Assembly (NCBI GenBank): GCA_017993775.1
Contig: JAGOMA010000019.1
Span: 1-64,000 of the forward strand
DNA: 64,000 bases
From: Chloroflexota bacterium
GTDB taxonomy: Bacteria > Chloroflexota > Anaerolineae > Promineifilales > Promineifilaceae
Direction of reading: 5' to 3'
Shown here: piece by piece, positions 53,715 through 62,904 of the stretch
Layout of the letters: each line of letters opens with the position of its first letter
How positions within the stretch are numbered: the stretch's first letter is position 1
The notes under the pieces: generated by a model
What the model was told of the DNA's origin: nothing
The model's database searches: none
Seen by the model: only the letters and a program-made list of their open reading frames with translations
Program-made: the position numbers and the translations under genes

Positions 53715-54697
53715 CCCTTGCCCAAATCCAGGCGATTGGGCATCGCCTCGGCACGCGCGGCATGATTGAGCAAATTCGCCAGATGGCTCATGCGCAGGCG
53801 GTCGCTGTCCAGCGTTTGCCCGCCGCGATGGGGACTCATAACCACGTTGTCCAGTTCGTGAAAGGGATAGGTGGCCGGTAAGGTGTGGGCACGGCCGTCT
53901 ACACTTTCTGGATAGCTGTACCAGACGTCTAACCCGGCGGCGTGCAAACGGCCGTCGCGCAATCCCTCATACAACGCCTTCTCGTCCACAATCTTGCCCC
54001 GCCCAATGTTGACCAGCACCGCGCCCGGCGGCAGCAGCGCCAGTTCCCGCGCCCCAATCAGGCCGTCGGTCTCTTCCGTGAAGGGCAGGCAGATGAGCAG
54101 GGCGTGGGCCTGCGGCAGCAAGTCGGGCAAGGCGGAGGGCGGGTAGAGGGGCACGGCCGTTTCTCCATCTTTCACGTTCCGCTTTGTCGCCAACACCGTC
54201 ATGCCCAGCGCCAGACACAAGTGGGCCACGCGCTGCCCAATCGCCCCGTAGCCCAGGATGAGCGCCGTTTTGCCCGCCAGCAGCACCGCCTTGCGCGGGC
54301 TGTAGCGCGGCCGCCAGTCGCCCTGGCGCAGTGCCTGATCGTAGGGGATGGTGAGTTTGGCGGCGGCAAGCAGGAGGGTCACGGCCGTTTCGGCCACCGG
54401 CGCGGCGTTGTGGTGCAGGTTGTGCACGGCGATGTGAGGAAAATCGGCCAGCAGGGCGCGGGTTTCGCCCGGCAGCCCGGCCCAGGGGATGATCAGCGCG
54501 CGCACGGCCGTCCCGCTGAGTTGTTCGCGGGTGGGGCGACCGCCGACGAGGATAACGGCCGTTTCCGGCACCGGCTCGCCCCAGGTCACCGTCACGCCAG
54601 GATCAAGCTGCTGCTCCAGCAGCGCCTTCTCCTCCCCGGTGAATACGTAGAAAAACTCCGACGGCGCGTGTAAAAAGTGTACGTGAGTGGACATCAT
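53708..54697 (-). CDS. D-2-hydroxyacid dehydrogenase
   Basis: NAD(P)-dependent dehydrogenase of 329 aa. The Rossmann motif ILGYGAIGQRVAHLCLALG (~residue 146) and the catalytic parts NIGRGKIVDEKAL (Arg), DVWYSYPE (Glu side) and MSPHRGGQT (His) are present. The substrate is uncertain (phosphoglycerate, glyoxylate, lactate and formate dehydrogenases share the fold). The start uses ATG 54697 or 54694. It is isolated by a hairpin from the upstream gene. Confidence 0.85.
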   Translation of the reverse strand: MMSTHVHFLHAPSEFFYVFTGEEKALLEQQLDPGVTVTWGEPVPETAVILVGGRPTREQLSGTAVRALIIPWAGLPGETRALLADFPHIAVHNLHHNAAPVAETAVTLLLAAAKLTIPYDQALRQGDWRPRYSPRKAVLLAGKTALILGYGAIGQRVAHLCLALGMTVLATKRNVKDGETAVPLYPPSALPDLLPQAHALLICLPFTEETDGLIGARELALLPPGAVLVNIGRGKIVDEKALYEGLRDGRLHAAGLDVWYSYPESVDGRAHTLPATYPFHELDNVVMSPHRGGQTLDSDRLRMSHLANLLNHAARAEAMPNRLDLGKGY

Positions 54698-54735
54698 GGT
54701 AAACGTTTGTCTCTATCGGAAAGGGGGAAGCGGTA

Positions 54736-54801
54736 CTTTGATGCGTGGTGCGTGATGCGTGAAGTCATCTCTTCACGCATCACGCATCACGCATCACGCA
54801 A
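54736..54801. repeat. Hairpin made of GCGTGATG octamers
   Basis: Two or three copies of GTGCGTGATGCGTGA on the left pair with an inverted array of CACGCAT on the right (54772-54800), leaving a loop of ~7 nt (TCATCTC). It lies between the UGA-containing gene and the dehydrogenase gene, both on the minus strand. It may terminate the upstream transcript. Confidence 0.6.
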
Positions 54802-54828
54802 AACTCCCCGATATCCGTGTATCCTTGC

Positions 54829-55698
54829 TTATCGGCTGCGCAGCATGTCGCGGAAGCGGGGGGCCAGTTCGGCGATGATGGGCGAAGGTTCGGGCGGCTG
54901 CCACGCTTTGTAGGCTTCTTTCTGGTCGATGGGCCAAATGTCCGGCGCATGGACGATGGTTCCGGGGGTAACGGCCGTCTCAAGCACCTCCAGCGCCTGC
55001 CGGATCACCCGCAGCTGCCCGGCGGCGTCGCCCGGCTGGCCCAGCGTCTGCCCAAACGGGTATTCCACAGCCAGCGTGCGCGGCGCGCCCACTTTTTCGG
55101 CCCAATAGGGCATCATCGTCACCAAAATGGTTGCCAGACCGGCCGCTTCCAGAGTACGCGCCAGCACGGGCACGTTGATACAGCAGTCGGGTCAGGTGGG
55201 CGTCAGCAGCACGCAGTCCACGCCGGCGGCCTGGAATTTAGCCGCTATTTCCGGGCCGTAATGGGTTTGCCAGGCAGACGCATCTGGCGGGAAGCCCTGG
55301 AAGCCCATGAACGAATAGGCTTCATCGGCCAGCCCGCCAATCACCCCCTGCGCCGCCAATTCCTGAAAGCGGCTGAGGGGCAGCACGACGTTGAAATCGG
55401 TTTCGGCGAAGGCGGGGTTGAGGTGCAGATGGCTGACGGCGACCTCGGTCTGGTTCACGGTAGCGGGAATTGTTCGATAGGTGGGATCGCCCCAGGTTGG
55501 TTCGCGCTGTTCGCGTTCTACATCGAAGGGCGGCTGCGTGGCGCGCAGGTACAGCCCGCCAGAGGTGACAAGGCCGAATGTGAGATCGGTTAACGGCCGT
55601 TCTACCTTTGTCCACGGAATCGGCAGGTCCGGTTCCCGTTCGGTCATCTGGTAAAACGCGGCAATCAAGCGCGGCAAAAACTTGAAGCTGTCAACCAT
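54829..55698 (-). CDS. GrdB-like selenoprotein with in-frame UGA (Sec169)
   Basis: 289-aa protein of the glycine/sarcosine/betaine-reductase component-B family. The minus-strand reading frame runs VDCVLLTPT-U-PDCCINVPV: the UGA at 55194-55192 falls where related proteins carry Sec in a UxxC redox motif. Family residues continue on both sides: LVTSGGLYLRATQPPFD, HLHLNPAFAETDFNVVLP, LADEAYSFMGF before, and VLARTLEAAGLATILV, EYPFGQTLGQPGDAAGQ after. The start at 55698 overlaps the TAA of the enoyl-CoA hydratase gene (TAATG). The reductase partners are not in this window; reading it as two ORFs would be wrong. Confidence 0.85.
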
Positions 55699-56471
55699 TA
55701 TTTTCCTTGCCATGCGGCCGGGCGCTTGTTGACAAACGCGTCCATGCCCTCTTTCTGGTCGTCGGTGCTGAAGAGCATATAGAACAGGCGGCGCTCGTGG
55801 GCCAGCCCGGCTTGCAGCGAGGTTTCGTAGACGGCGTTGATGGCTTCTTTGGCCAGCCGCACGGCGACCGGAGCGCGGTCGGCGATTTGCTGGGCCAGGG
55901 CGATGGCCTCGTTGAGGTAGGTTTCGGCTGGGTAGACGCGGTTGACGAGGCCAAACTGCTGCGCTTCGACGGCCGTTAACCGTCTATCGTTCAAAATAAC
56001 TTCCATCGCCAGCGCTTTGCCGAGCGCATACGTGAGCCGCTGCGTGCCGCCCGCGCCGGGGATGATGCCCAGATTGATTTCCGGCTGGCCGAATACGGCC
56101 GTTTCGCTGGCCACAATCATATCGCAGGCCATTGCCAGCTCCAGTCCGCCGCCCAGGGCAAAGCCAGATACCGCCGCAATGATTGGCTTGCCGGTTTTGC
56201 GCAGCTCGTCCCAGTAGTTGATGAACGGGTTATCCAGCATGGCCACCACGCTGGCGTTAGCCATCTCTTTGATGTCGGCCCCGGCGGCGAAGGCGCGGTC
56301 GCTGCCGGTGAGCACCATCGCGCCGATGGCCGCATTGTGGTCGAACTGCGCCAGGGCGTCGATGACCTCGGCCATCAATTCGCGGCTGAGCGCGTTGAGC
56401 GCTTTTGGCCGGTTGAACTGCACAATACCGACACGGCCGTCGATGCGTGTAAGAATATGTTCGTAAGTCAT
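55698..56471 (-). CDS. Enoyl-CoA hydratase (crotonase)
   Basis: 257-aa hydratase of beta-oxidation or related CoA chemistry. The oxyanion-hole motif FAAGADIKEMAN, then SGFALGGGLELAMACDM, and the Glu-bearing FGQPEINLGIIPGAGGTQRL with active-site residues are intact. The start at 56471 follows AAGGAGG 8 nt upstream. The GrdB-like gene starts within the stop codon, suggesting translational coupling. Confidence 0.93.
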   Translation of the reverse strand: MTYEHILTRIDGRVGIVQFNRPKALNALSRELMAEVIDALAQFDHNAAIGAMVLTGSDRAFAAGADIKEMANASVVAMLDNPFINYWDELRKTGKPIIAAVSGFALGGGLELAMACDMIVASETAVFGQPEINLGIIPGAGGTQRLTYALGKALAMEVILNDRRLTAVEAQQFGLVNRVYPAETYLNEAIALAQQIADRAPVAVRLAKEAINAVYETSLQAGLAHERRLFYMLFSTDDQKEGMDAFVNKRPAAWQGK

Positions 56472-56568
56472 AGGAAGCCTCCTTGATTTGGGCATGTAGG
56501 GACTGAGGGCTGGGGATTGGGGGTTGGGGGGCTGAACTTCTCCATCTCCAGTCCCTAGTCTCCAATTT

Positions 56569-57444
56569 CTAGGCAACAACGTCGCTTAAATTTCGTCCGT
56601 AGGGCGTGGTCAAATAGTCTCGCAAATTCTCGATGACCAGGGGTAAGGTAGGCAGGTTGTGCTGCTTTTTATTGCGGACCACGTAGGCCAGCGCTTCCCC
56701 ATCGTCGATGGCCTGCTCCAGATAGAGCGCGGCGGCGGCGTGCAGCAGCAGGGCTTGCTGCGTCTCGCTGAGTCCCTTGAACTCGTCGGCCAGGAGGTGC
56801 GGGAGCAGGCGGCGGATGGCCTGGGCGTGGACCCAGCCGGGGTCTTCGGCGTAGGGCCAGGGCGGCGATTCACCGACCGCTTTGGGCGGGGGGATGAGCA
56901 GGTAGACGGTGTCGGCGGTGGGGGCGAGCACGGCCGTTAGCGCCGGATACACCAGATTGGGCAGGATGGCGATGGTGTGGGTAAACGGCCGTCCGCTCAT
57001 CTGGCTTAAAAAGCCGGGCAGCGGGCTGTTTTGGAAGATGGCGCTCAGGTCGGCGGCGGCTTCTTGCCAGACGGCGGCGTGCTGCGCCCAAAAGCTGGGC
57101 CAATCCAGGGCGCGGTCAAACTGCCGCAGCCACAGCTGCCACTGCTCATCGTCGAAGACGATGGGCAGCGGTTCCTGCGCTTCCCACATTGGCGGGGCGC
57201 AGCGCAGCAAGGCCATAAACAAAATGTCTACCGCCCAGCCGATTTGCAAATGCTGATTTATTTTGACGACGGCCGGCTGTGTGGCGGCGATTGGGGCCAC
57301 AAACTGCCGCGTCTGTTTGGCATGAGGATGCACGGCGTGGGTTAGCCGCGCCTGTTCCAGGTCCGGCCAACGGCTGGCGGCCAGCAGGGCCATGCCCAGC
57401 CGCGCACGATCATCAATGGTGATGTGTACTTGTGCTTCAGACAC
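56569..57444 (-). CDS. Soluble protein of unknown function
   Basis: 291-aa protein with a GTG start at 57444; GGAGG sits 9 nt upstream, and it overlaps the CPBP-like gene's stop. No recognised motif: helical N-terminus (ITIDDRARLGMALLAA), middle region ALDWPSFWAQHAAVW, later PPPKAVGESPPWPYAEDP. No signal peptide or catalytic signature could be assigned. It belongs to the same minus-strand unit as the preceding membrane protein. Confidence 0.7.
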   Translation of the reverse strand: MSEAQVHITIDDRARLGMALLAASRWPDLEQARLTHAVHPHAKQTRQFVAPIAATQPAVVKINQHLQIGWAVDILFMALLRCAPPMWEAQEPLPIVFDDEQWQLWLRQFDRALDWPSFWAQHAAVWQEAAADLSAIFQNSPLPGFLSQMSGRPFTHTIAILPNLVYPALTAVLAPTADTVYLLIPPPKAVGESPPWPYAEDPGWVHAQAIRRLLPHLLADEFKGLSETQQALLLHAAAALYLEQAIDDGEALAYVVRNKKQHNLPTLPLVIENLRDYLTTPYGRNLSDVVA

Positions 57445-58219
57445 GGTAATCGGCCTCCGTTTTTGGCCATAACCGCCAAATAAACACGAGATAGGCGATA
57501 GAAACGACCAGATAAACAATCTGCATGGCCTCTTCCGGTGGCGGCACGGCGGCGGGAACCATGACTACCCAGGCGGTAAAGCTTTGGATGGCCTGAATGA
57601 TGACGATGCCTAACAAGCTGCCGGTGCGCAGGCGAATGACGCCATAAAACAAGCCCCACACCAAGAAGTACAGCAGTCCTGTCAGGCTGTCGTAAAAAGA
57701 TTCCTGAAAAAATAGGAAGCCGACCATGCCAAACAGGATGCCGCTGCCGAAGGTGGCTGTCAGCGGTCCGCGCCAATCGGCCAGGGTGCGGAAGAAGAGG
57801 CCAAAGGTCCACACCTGGGCGGCGAAGGCTTCAAATAGGAGCAGGTAGATGAGCGCGCGGGTGGCTCCGGCCGGGCCGTAACCCACATTGAGCACCCAGG
57901 CGAAGCGGGCAACCAAAAAGGCGACCCAGCCCATGGCGGCGAAGGCGATGCCGGCGTATAACGGCCGTTTCTCGCGTAGCCCGATGCCATACAGCCCATA
58001 CCAGCTCACGCCAATGAGCAGGCTGATGAGACCGGCGCTGCCCAAAAAGAGGGCGCTGGCGGCACGGCCGTCGGCCGGGTCTACCGGTTGGATGCGGCCG
58101 GCCAGGCTGCTAAGCAGTGCCGCGCCAATCAGCGGAATCAGCAGCGCGACGGCCACGCGCAGCGGCGCGGGCAGGTTGGCGGCTGAAGTGGTTGAGGAAT
58201 TGGATGTTGGTTTGGACAT
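57437..58219 (-). CDS. CPBP-like membrane protein lacking the catalytic Glu pair
   Basis: 260-aa membrane protein with ~8 helices. Its C-terminal half, VWGLFYGVIRLRTGSLLGIV, resembles motif 3 of CPBP (CAAX/Abi) intramembrane proteases. The EExxxR pair and C-terminal His are not visible, so it may be a non-catalytic member. The 8-bp overlap with the next gene suggests coupling. Confidence 0.6.
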   Translation of the reverse strand: MSKPTSNSSTTSAANLPAPLRVAVALLIPLIGAALLSSLAGRIQPVDPADGRAASALFLGSAGLISLLIGVSWYGLYGIGLREKRPLYAGIAFAAMGWVAFLVARFAWVLNVGYGPAGATRALIYLLLFEAFAAQVWTFGLFFRTLADWRGPLTATFGSGILFGMVGFLFFQESFYDSLTGLLYFLVWGLFYGVIRLRTGSLLGIVIIQAIQSFTAWVVMVPAAVPPPEEAMQIVYLVVSIAYLVFIWRLWPKTEADYRV

Positions 58220-58320
58220 AATGGCCGTGATTGTAACATTTTTGCCTGGCAGCGGCGATGGAGGGTGCCGACTTCTGGCCGTTGTTTGTTGATTGGTGAC
58301 TGTTCGCTACACTTCCGGGT

Positions 58321-59502
58321 ATGACAGATTCACGCATTGAACAAAAAGCGCCACGATTTCGCTGGCAGTTGGCGGCCATTACCCTGGCTCGCCTGTTTTT
58401 GAATACCGGTTTGCGGATGGTGTACCCGTTTGCTCCGGCTTTTGCGCGCGGGTTGGATGTGCCGGTAACGGCCGTTTACCGCCTGATCGCCGTGCGCAAC
58501 GTAGCCGGGTTTTTTAGCCCGGTGTTGGGTCCGCTGGCGCAGCGATACGGCCGTAAAGTGATGATGATGGTCTCCGCCCTCCTGTTTGGGCTGGGGTGTT
58601 TGCTGGTGGTGGTCTGGCCGGCGTATTGGTCGTTGGGCGCGGCGCTGGCGATTCTGGCCTTTGCCAAGGTTATCTTCGATCCGGCCATGCAGTCGTACGT
58701 CGGCGACGCTGTGCCCTATCAACAGCGCGGCAAGGCGCTGGCGGTAACTGAGTATGCCTGGTCGCTGGCATTTATTGTGGGCGCGCCGGCCGTGGGGTTG
58801 GCAATTCAACGGCAGGGTTGGTCGGCGCCGTTTTTCTGGTTGGGGGTGCTGTCGTTGACGGCCGTATTTGTCCTCTGGCGTGTGCTGCCCCGCCGCAACC
58901 GGCGCGCCAGTGAAGGCGTGGGCTGGCGCGAAACGGTCAGCGTCTTGCGCCGCAATCCGGTCATCTGGCTGACTTTTTTGTACATCACCCTGGCAACGGG
59001 CGCGAACGAAATGCTGTTCATCATTTACGGCGACTGGATGGAAACCAGTTTTAGCCTCTCGTTGGCCAGCTTGGGATTGGCTTCTGGCGTGATTGGCGGC
59101 TCGGAAATCATCGGCGAAACGTTTGCCGGCTGGTCGGTGGACCGTTTTGGCAAGCGTCCGGTGATCATTACGACGGGCGTGCTGAATGGCCTGCTTTACG
59201 TGCTTATTCCCCACACCAGCGGCAGCCTGACCGCCGCGCTCATCACCCTCTTTTTTCTATTTCTCACCTTCGAAATCACCCTGGTGGGCGGCATGCCGCT
59301 GATGACCGAACTGGTTCCACGCGCTCGTGGGGTGGTGATGACGATGGTTTTGGCGGCGATGTCGATGGGGCGTCTGGTGGGCGCGACGCTTGGCCCGGTG
59401 ATCTGGCTGCGCGGCGGCTTTGTCTGGAGTGGTCTGTCGTCGGGGGTGATGATGGGCACGGCCGTTCTCATTCTATTTCTCTGGATTCGAGAAGGGGAAT
59501 AG
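58321..59502 (+). CDS. Major facilitator superfamily transporter
   Basis: 393-aa MFS protein, 12 helices. Loop 2-3 motif GPLAQRYGRKVMMMVSALLF is the family's GxxxDRxGRR equivalent, repeated less well at WSVDRFGKRPVIITTG. The central linker is short. The substrate is not predictable. Divergent from the CPBP-like gene. Confidence 0.88.
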   Translation: MTDSRIEQKAPRFRWQLAAITLARLFLNTGLRMVYPFAPAFARGLDVPVTAVYRLIAVRNVAGFFSPVLGPLAQRYGRKVMMMVSALLFGLGCLLVVVWPAYWSLGAALAILAFAKVIFDPAMQSYVGDAVPYQQRGKALAVTEYAWSLAFIVGAPAVGLAIQRQGWSAPFFWLGVLSLTAVFVLWRVLPRRNRRASEGVGWRETVSVLRRNPVIWLTFLYITLATGANEMLFIIYGDWMETSFSLSLASLGLASGVIGGSEIIGETFAGWSVDRFGKRPVIITTGVLNGLLYVLIPHTSGSLTAALITLFFLFLTFEITLVGGMPLMTELVPRARGVVMTMVLAAMSMGRLVGATLGPVIWLRGGFVWSGLSSGVMMGTAVLILFLWIREGE

Positions 59503-59568
59503 CCGCCGGTTGAGGTAAAATTGTCGGCAGCGGGAGTTCGTCGCTATTTGCTGTAAGGAGGAAATGAC

Positions 59569-60849
59569 ATGATACAAGTCGATTTATTGATTCATTCCGC
59601 CGGGCAGGTGTGCGTGGTTCCCGGCCCTGATGGCCCACAGCGCGGCGCAGCCTTGGGCGAATTGGGCCTCATGGCCAATGGCGCGGTGGCTGTGCGTGAT
59701 GGGGTGATTGTGGCAGTGGGGGAGACGGCCGTTCTCCAGGCGCAGTATGACGCCGCAAACAACCTGGACGCAGACGGCCGTTGCGTGATCCCCGGCTTTG
59801 TGGACCCCCACACCCACATTCCCTGGGCCGGTGACCGGGCCGGAGAGTTTGAGCAGCGGTTGGCTGGAGCCACGTACATGGAAATCATGGCTGCTGGCGG
59901 CGGCATTATGTCAACCGTGCGCCGGGTGCGGCAGGCCACTTTGGCGGAATTGGTGGCCGTGAACTTGCCGCGTCTGGACGCCATGCTGCGCTACGGCACT
60001 ACCAGCATGGAGGCCAAAACCGGCTACGGCTTATCGGTTGAGGCTGAAATGAAGCAGTTGGATGCCATTCTCGCCCTGGATCGCGCGCATGCAATTGACA
60101 TAACGCCTACATTTTTACCGGCCCACGCCGTGCCGGTGGAGTATCACGGCCGTACAGACGAGTATGTCGATCTCATCATCAACGAGATGCTGCCTGCCGG
60201 AGCTGAATGGATGGCCCGGAACGGCCGTGCTCTTTTCTGCGATGTGTTTTGTGAGGAAGGCGTGTTCGACCTGGACCAGACCCGGCGCATTTTGGCGCGG
60301 GCCGCCGAATTAGGGTTTGGCCTGAAAGTCCACGCCGACGAATTTGTGGGCCTGGGCGGCACAAAATTGGCCGTGGAAATGGGCGCGGTATCGGCCGACC
60401 ACCTCGTGGAGACCCCGATGGCCGACATTATCGCGTTGGGGCAGGGCGAAACGATTGCCGTCGGGTTGCCAGGGACGCCCTTCGGCCTGGGGCACAGCAG
60501 CTACACACCGGCGAAGGCCATTCTGGCCGCCGGGGGCGCGCTCGCGCTGGCCACCGACTGCAACCCGGGCACTAGCTGGTGCGAATCGATGCAAATGGTG
60601 ATTGCTCTGGCCTGCCGCTACATGGGGCTGACCCAGGCGCAGGCTTTGGCCGCGTCTACGTTAAACAGCGCTCACGCCATCGGCCGGGGGCACGAAGTGG
60701 GCAGCCTGGAACCGGGCAAACAGGCGGACCTGCTGATTTTGTCCACGGCCGATTATCGCCAGTTGGGTTATCGTTATGGCGTCAATCTGGTGGAAACGGC
60801 CGTTAAAAAAGGGCAGGTCGTGGGCCATCAGACCACGACCGCGCCTTGA
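59569..60849 (+). CDS. hutI: Imidazolonepropionase
   Basis: 426-aa metal-dependent hydrolase of histidine degradation. VDPHTHIPWAGDRAGEFEQR, EAKTGYGLSVEAEM, FLPAHAVPVEYHGR, FCEEGVFD and VHADEFVGLGG match the family point by point, with ALATDCNPGTSW at the Asp position. AAGGAGG precedes the ATG. No other hut genes lie next to it. Confidence 0.93.
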   Translation: MIQVDLLIHSAGQVCVVPGPDGPQRGAALGELGLMANGAVAVRDGVIVAVGETAVLQAQYDAANNLDADGRCVIPGFVDPHTHIPWAGDRAGEFEQRLAGATYMEIMAAGGGIMSTVRRVRQATLAELVAVNLPRLDAMLRYGTTSMEAKTGYGLSVEAEMKQLDAILALDRAHAIDITPTFLPAHAVPVEYHGRTDEYVDLIINEMLPAGAEWMARNGRALFCDVFCEEGVFDLDQTRRILARAAELGFGLKVHADEFVGLGGTKLAVEMGAVSADHLVETPMADIIALGQGETIAVGLPGTPFGLGHSSYTPAKAILAAGGALALATDCNPGTSWCESMQMVIALACRYMGLTQAQALAASTLNSAHAIGRGHEVGSLEPGKQADLLILSTADYRQLGYRYGVNLVETAVKKGQVVGHQTTTAP

Positions 60850-61007
60850 GGCGCGGGACGGGTTTGGCGGTTCAGGTGAGTTTATGGTGTGAAAGGTCGC
60901 CTTTCAGACCTGCCTGAGAGCCACAAATTTGCCGGTCAATAGGGTCTGGGTATAATCGAATTGGCTTTACAGTTACACATTATGTCATTTATTGATTGGG
61001 CTGATAC

Positions 61008-61997
61008 ATGAAACAACTGCGTGGGATATTCATTTTGGGGCTGTTGATGCTCCTGTTGGCGGCTTGTGGTAAGGATACCGATTCCTCTGCACCCACGAGT
61101 GTGCCGCTGGCTTCCGTATCGCCCAATGAGACGGCGCCGGAGCAGGCTGCGCCGCCAACGGCCGTGCCCACGGATACGGCCGTTCCGCCCACGCCCACGC
61201 CCACCGAACCCCTGGCCGCAACCGTCAACGGTCAGCCCCTGTATTTGTCGGTGTACGAACAAGAGTTAGCCCGCTATGAACAGGCGCAAAGCCAGATGGA
61301 AACGGCCGTGCCAACCCCCGATTATCACGATCAGGTTTTGCAAGCGTTGATTGAGCGGGTCTTGATTGCCCAGGCTGCTCAAGCCGCCGGAATTGTTGTC
61401 ACGCCGGCGATGGTCGATGAAAAACTGGCCGAGCTGCGAACAGCCGCCGGCGGCGAGGACAGCTTTAATGCCTGGTTGGCCACCAATCAGTGGAGTGAAG
61501 CAGAATTCCGCGAAGCGTTAGCGGCGGAAATGATCGCCGGTCAGATGCGTGATCAGGTGACGGCCGACGTGCCGCGCGCGGTGGAGCAGGTTCGCGCGCG
61601 TTACATTCAGGTAGATGACGCCGCCCTGGCGCAGGAAGTGTGGCAGCGCGCCCAGAATGGCGACGATTTTGCGTTTCTGGCGCAGCAATATTCGTTGGAC
61701 CGGGTGACGGGCGACATTGGCGGCGATCTGGGCTTTTTTGCGCGCAACTCGCTGCTGGTGCCGGCGGTGGAAGAGGCCGCGTTTGCCTTGCAGCCGGGCC
61801 AGGTGAGCGATGTGGTTGCCCTGACGGGAGATGACGGCCGTCAGACCTTCTACATCGTGCAAGTGATTGAGCGTGATCCCCAACGCGGTTTAGAGCCGGA
61901 CATGCAATATGTGCTGCTGCAAGCTGATTTTGAAGCCTGGTTGGCCGATTTATGGCAGCAAGCCGACATTGTTATCATGGTAAATAACGGCGCATGA
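61008..61997 (+). CDS. Parvulin-type peptidyl-prolyl isomerase lipoprotein (PrsA/SurA-like)
   Basis: 329-aa lipoprotein. The signal ends LLMLLLAACGKDTD and is followed by a ~40-aa Thr-Pro linker. A SurA-like chaperone helix region (~residues 75-180) precedes a parvulin domain (~185-300): VRARYIQVDDAA, AQQYSLDRVTGDIGGDLGFF, and FALQPGQVSDVV. It would help fold exported proteins. ATG 61008. Confidence 0.85.
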   Translation: MKQLRGIFILGLLMLLLAACGKDTDSSAPTSVPLASVSPNETAPEQAAPPTAVPTDTAVPPTPTPTEPLAATVNGQPLYLSVYEQELARYEQAQSQMETAVPTPDYHDQVLQALIERVLIAQAAQAAGIVVTPAMVDEKLAELRTAAGGEDSFNAWLATNQWSEAEFREALAAEMIAGQMRDQVTADVPRAVEQVRARYIQVDDAALAQEVWQRAQNGDDFAFLAQQYSLDRVTGDIGGDLGFFARNSLLVPAVEEAAFALQPGQVSDVVALTGDDGRQTFYIVQVIERDPQRGLEPDMQYVLLQADFEAWLADLWQQADIVIMVNNGA

Positions 61998-62085
61998 TGG
62001 TTAATCATGACAAAATCCATGGTTTGGTCGCCGATCCTGTTTGGGGGCGTAGAGCCATACCCCAATTAAGATTCGGGAACAAGAA

Positions 62086-62904
62086 TTGAGTCGCACCAGG
62101 AAGCAGCAAACCGGATGTGTTGGCAGTTTGTTGAACGTGTTGACAGCCGCGCTTTTGTCTTTGGCGCTGCTGTTGATTGTGTTGTTTTTGTTGATGTTGG
62201 TGTGGCCGACGGGTCGGGAAACGGCCGTGAATCTGGCCGCCCGCGTGCAGCGACAGTGGCAGGGTGAATTACCAACCAGCACGCCGCTGCCAACAGCGGC
62301 CAGTCTGGCTGTGCTGCCAACCCTGACGGCGACGCCATTACAGCCAACCTGGACGCCGCTGCCACCTCAGGCCACAGCCACGGCCCGGCCTACAACCACT
62401 TCTCGCCCGACGTATACGCCATCGCCGGTGCCCACATTCCCCACACGGACCCCAACCCCCACCCACACGCCGACGCCTTCCAATACCCCCACTGAAACGC
62501 CGCCCGGTCCTTCACCCACGGCCAGCGCTACGCGTTCGCAGTATCTGTTCACCAAATCGAATACCAGCCCGTTCTATTTGCAAAATTACGCCAATAATGC
62601 GGGCTGTGGTTGGATGGGCATTGCCGGTGAGGTGTTGGATTTGTCGGGCAATCCGGTGGCGGCGGGCAGTTATGTGGTGCATGTGTGGGGCAGCGGCGTG
62701 GATTCGCGGCTGCAAGTGGGCAGCGCGCCGGATTACAGCCCGTCTGGGTGGGAGCAGTTTTTATTTGATTCGCCAGTGATTCGGGATTATGAAGTGCAGT
62801 TAGAATCGTCGAGTGGTACGGCCGTTTCCCAGGCTTACCGCGTGCAAACCAGAGCCAGTTGCAACCAGAACCTTGTCCGTTTCGATTTTGTGCAAAATCA
62901 TTGA
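62086..62904 (+). CDS. Membrane-anchored surface protein with Thr-Pro stalk
   Basis: 272-aa protein. The start is a TTG with ribosome-binding-like GGGAAC before it. A membrane helix (~25-45) is followed by a ~65-residue Thr-Pro stalk and a ~115-residue C-terminal domain with a single Cys pair (AGCGWMGIAGEV... SCNQNLVRF). The domain resembles beta-sandwich modules of Chloroflexi surface proteins; the function is unknown. It converges with the last gene, overlapping by 7 bp. Confidence 0.65.
   Translation: MSRTRKQQTGCVGSLLNVLTAALLSLALLLIVLFLLMLVWPTGRETAVNLAARVQRQWQGELPTSTPLPTAASLAVLPTLTATPLQPTWTPLPPQATATARPTTTSRPTYTPSPVPTFPTRTPTPTHTPTPSNTPTETPPGPSPTASATRSQYLFTKSNTSPFYLQNYANNAGCGWMGIAGEVLDLSGNPVAAGSYVVHVWGSGVDSRLQVGSAPDYSPSGWEQFLFDSPVIRDYEVQLESSSGTAVSQAYRVQTRASCNQNLVRFDFVQNH

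Noticed and set aside
55192..55194. UGA as a genuine stop, leaving a 168-aa protein and a separate 114-aa gene
   Set aside because: Family similarity runs across the UGA in the same frame, the second part has no ribosome-binding site, and the site matches a known Sec position.
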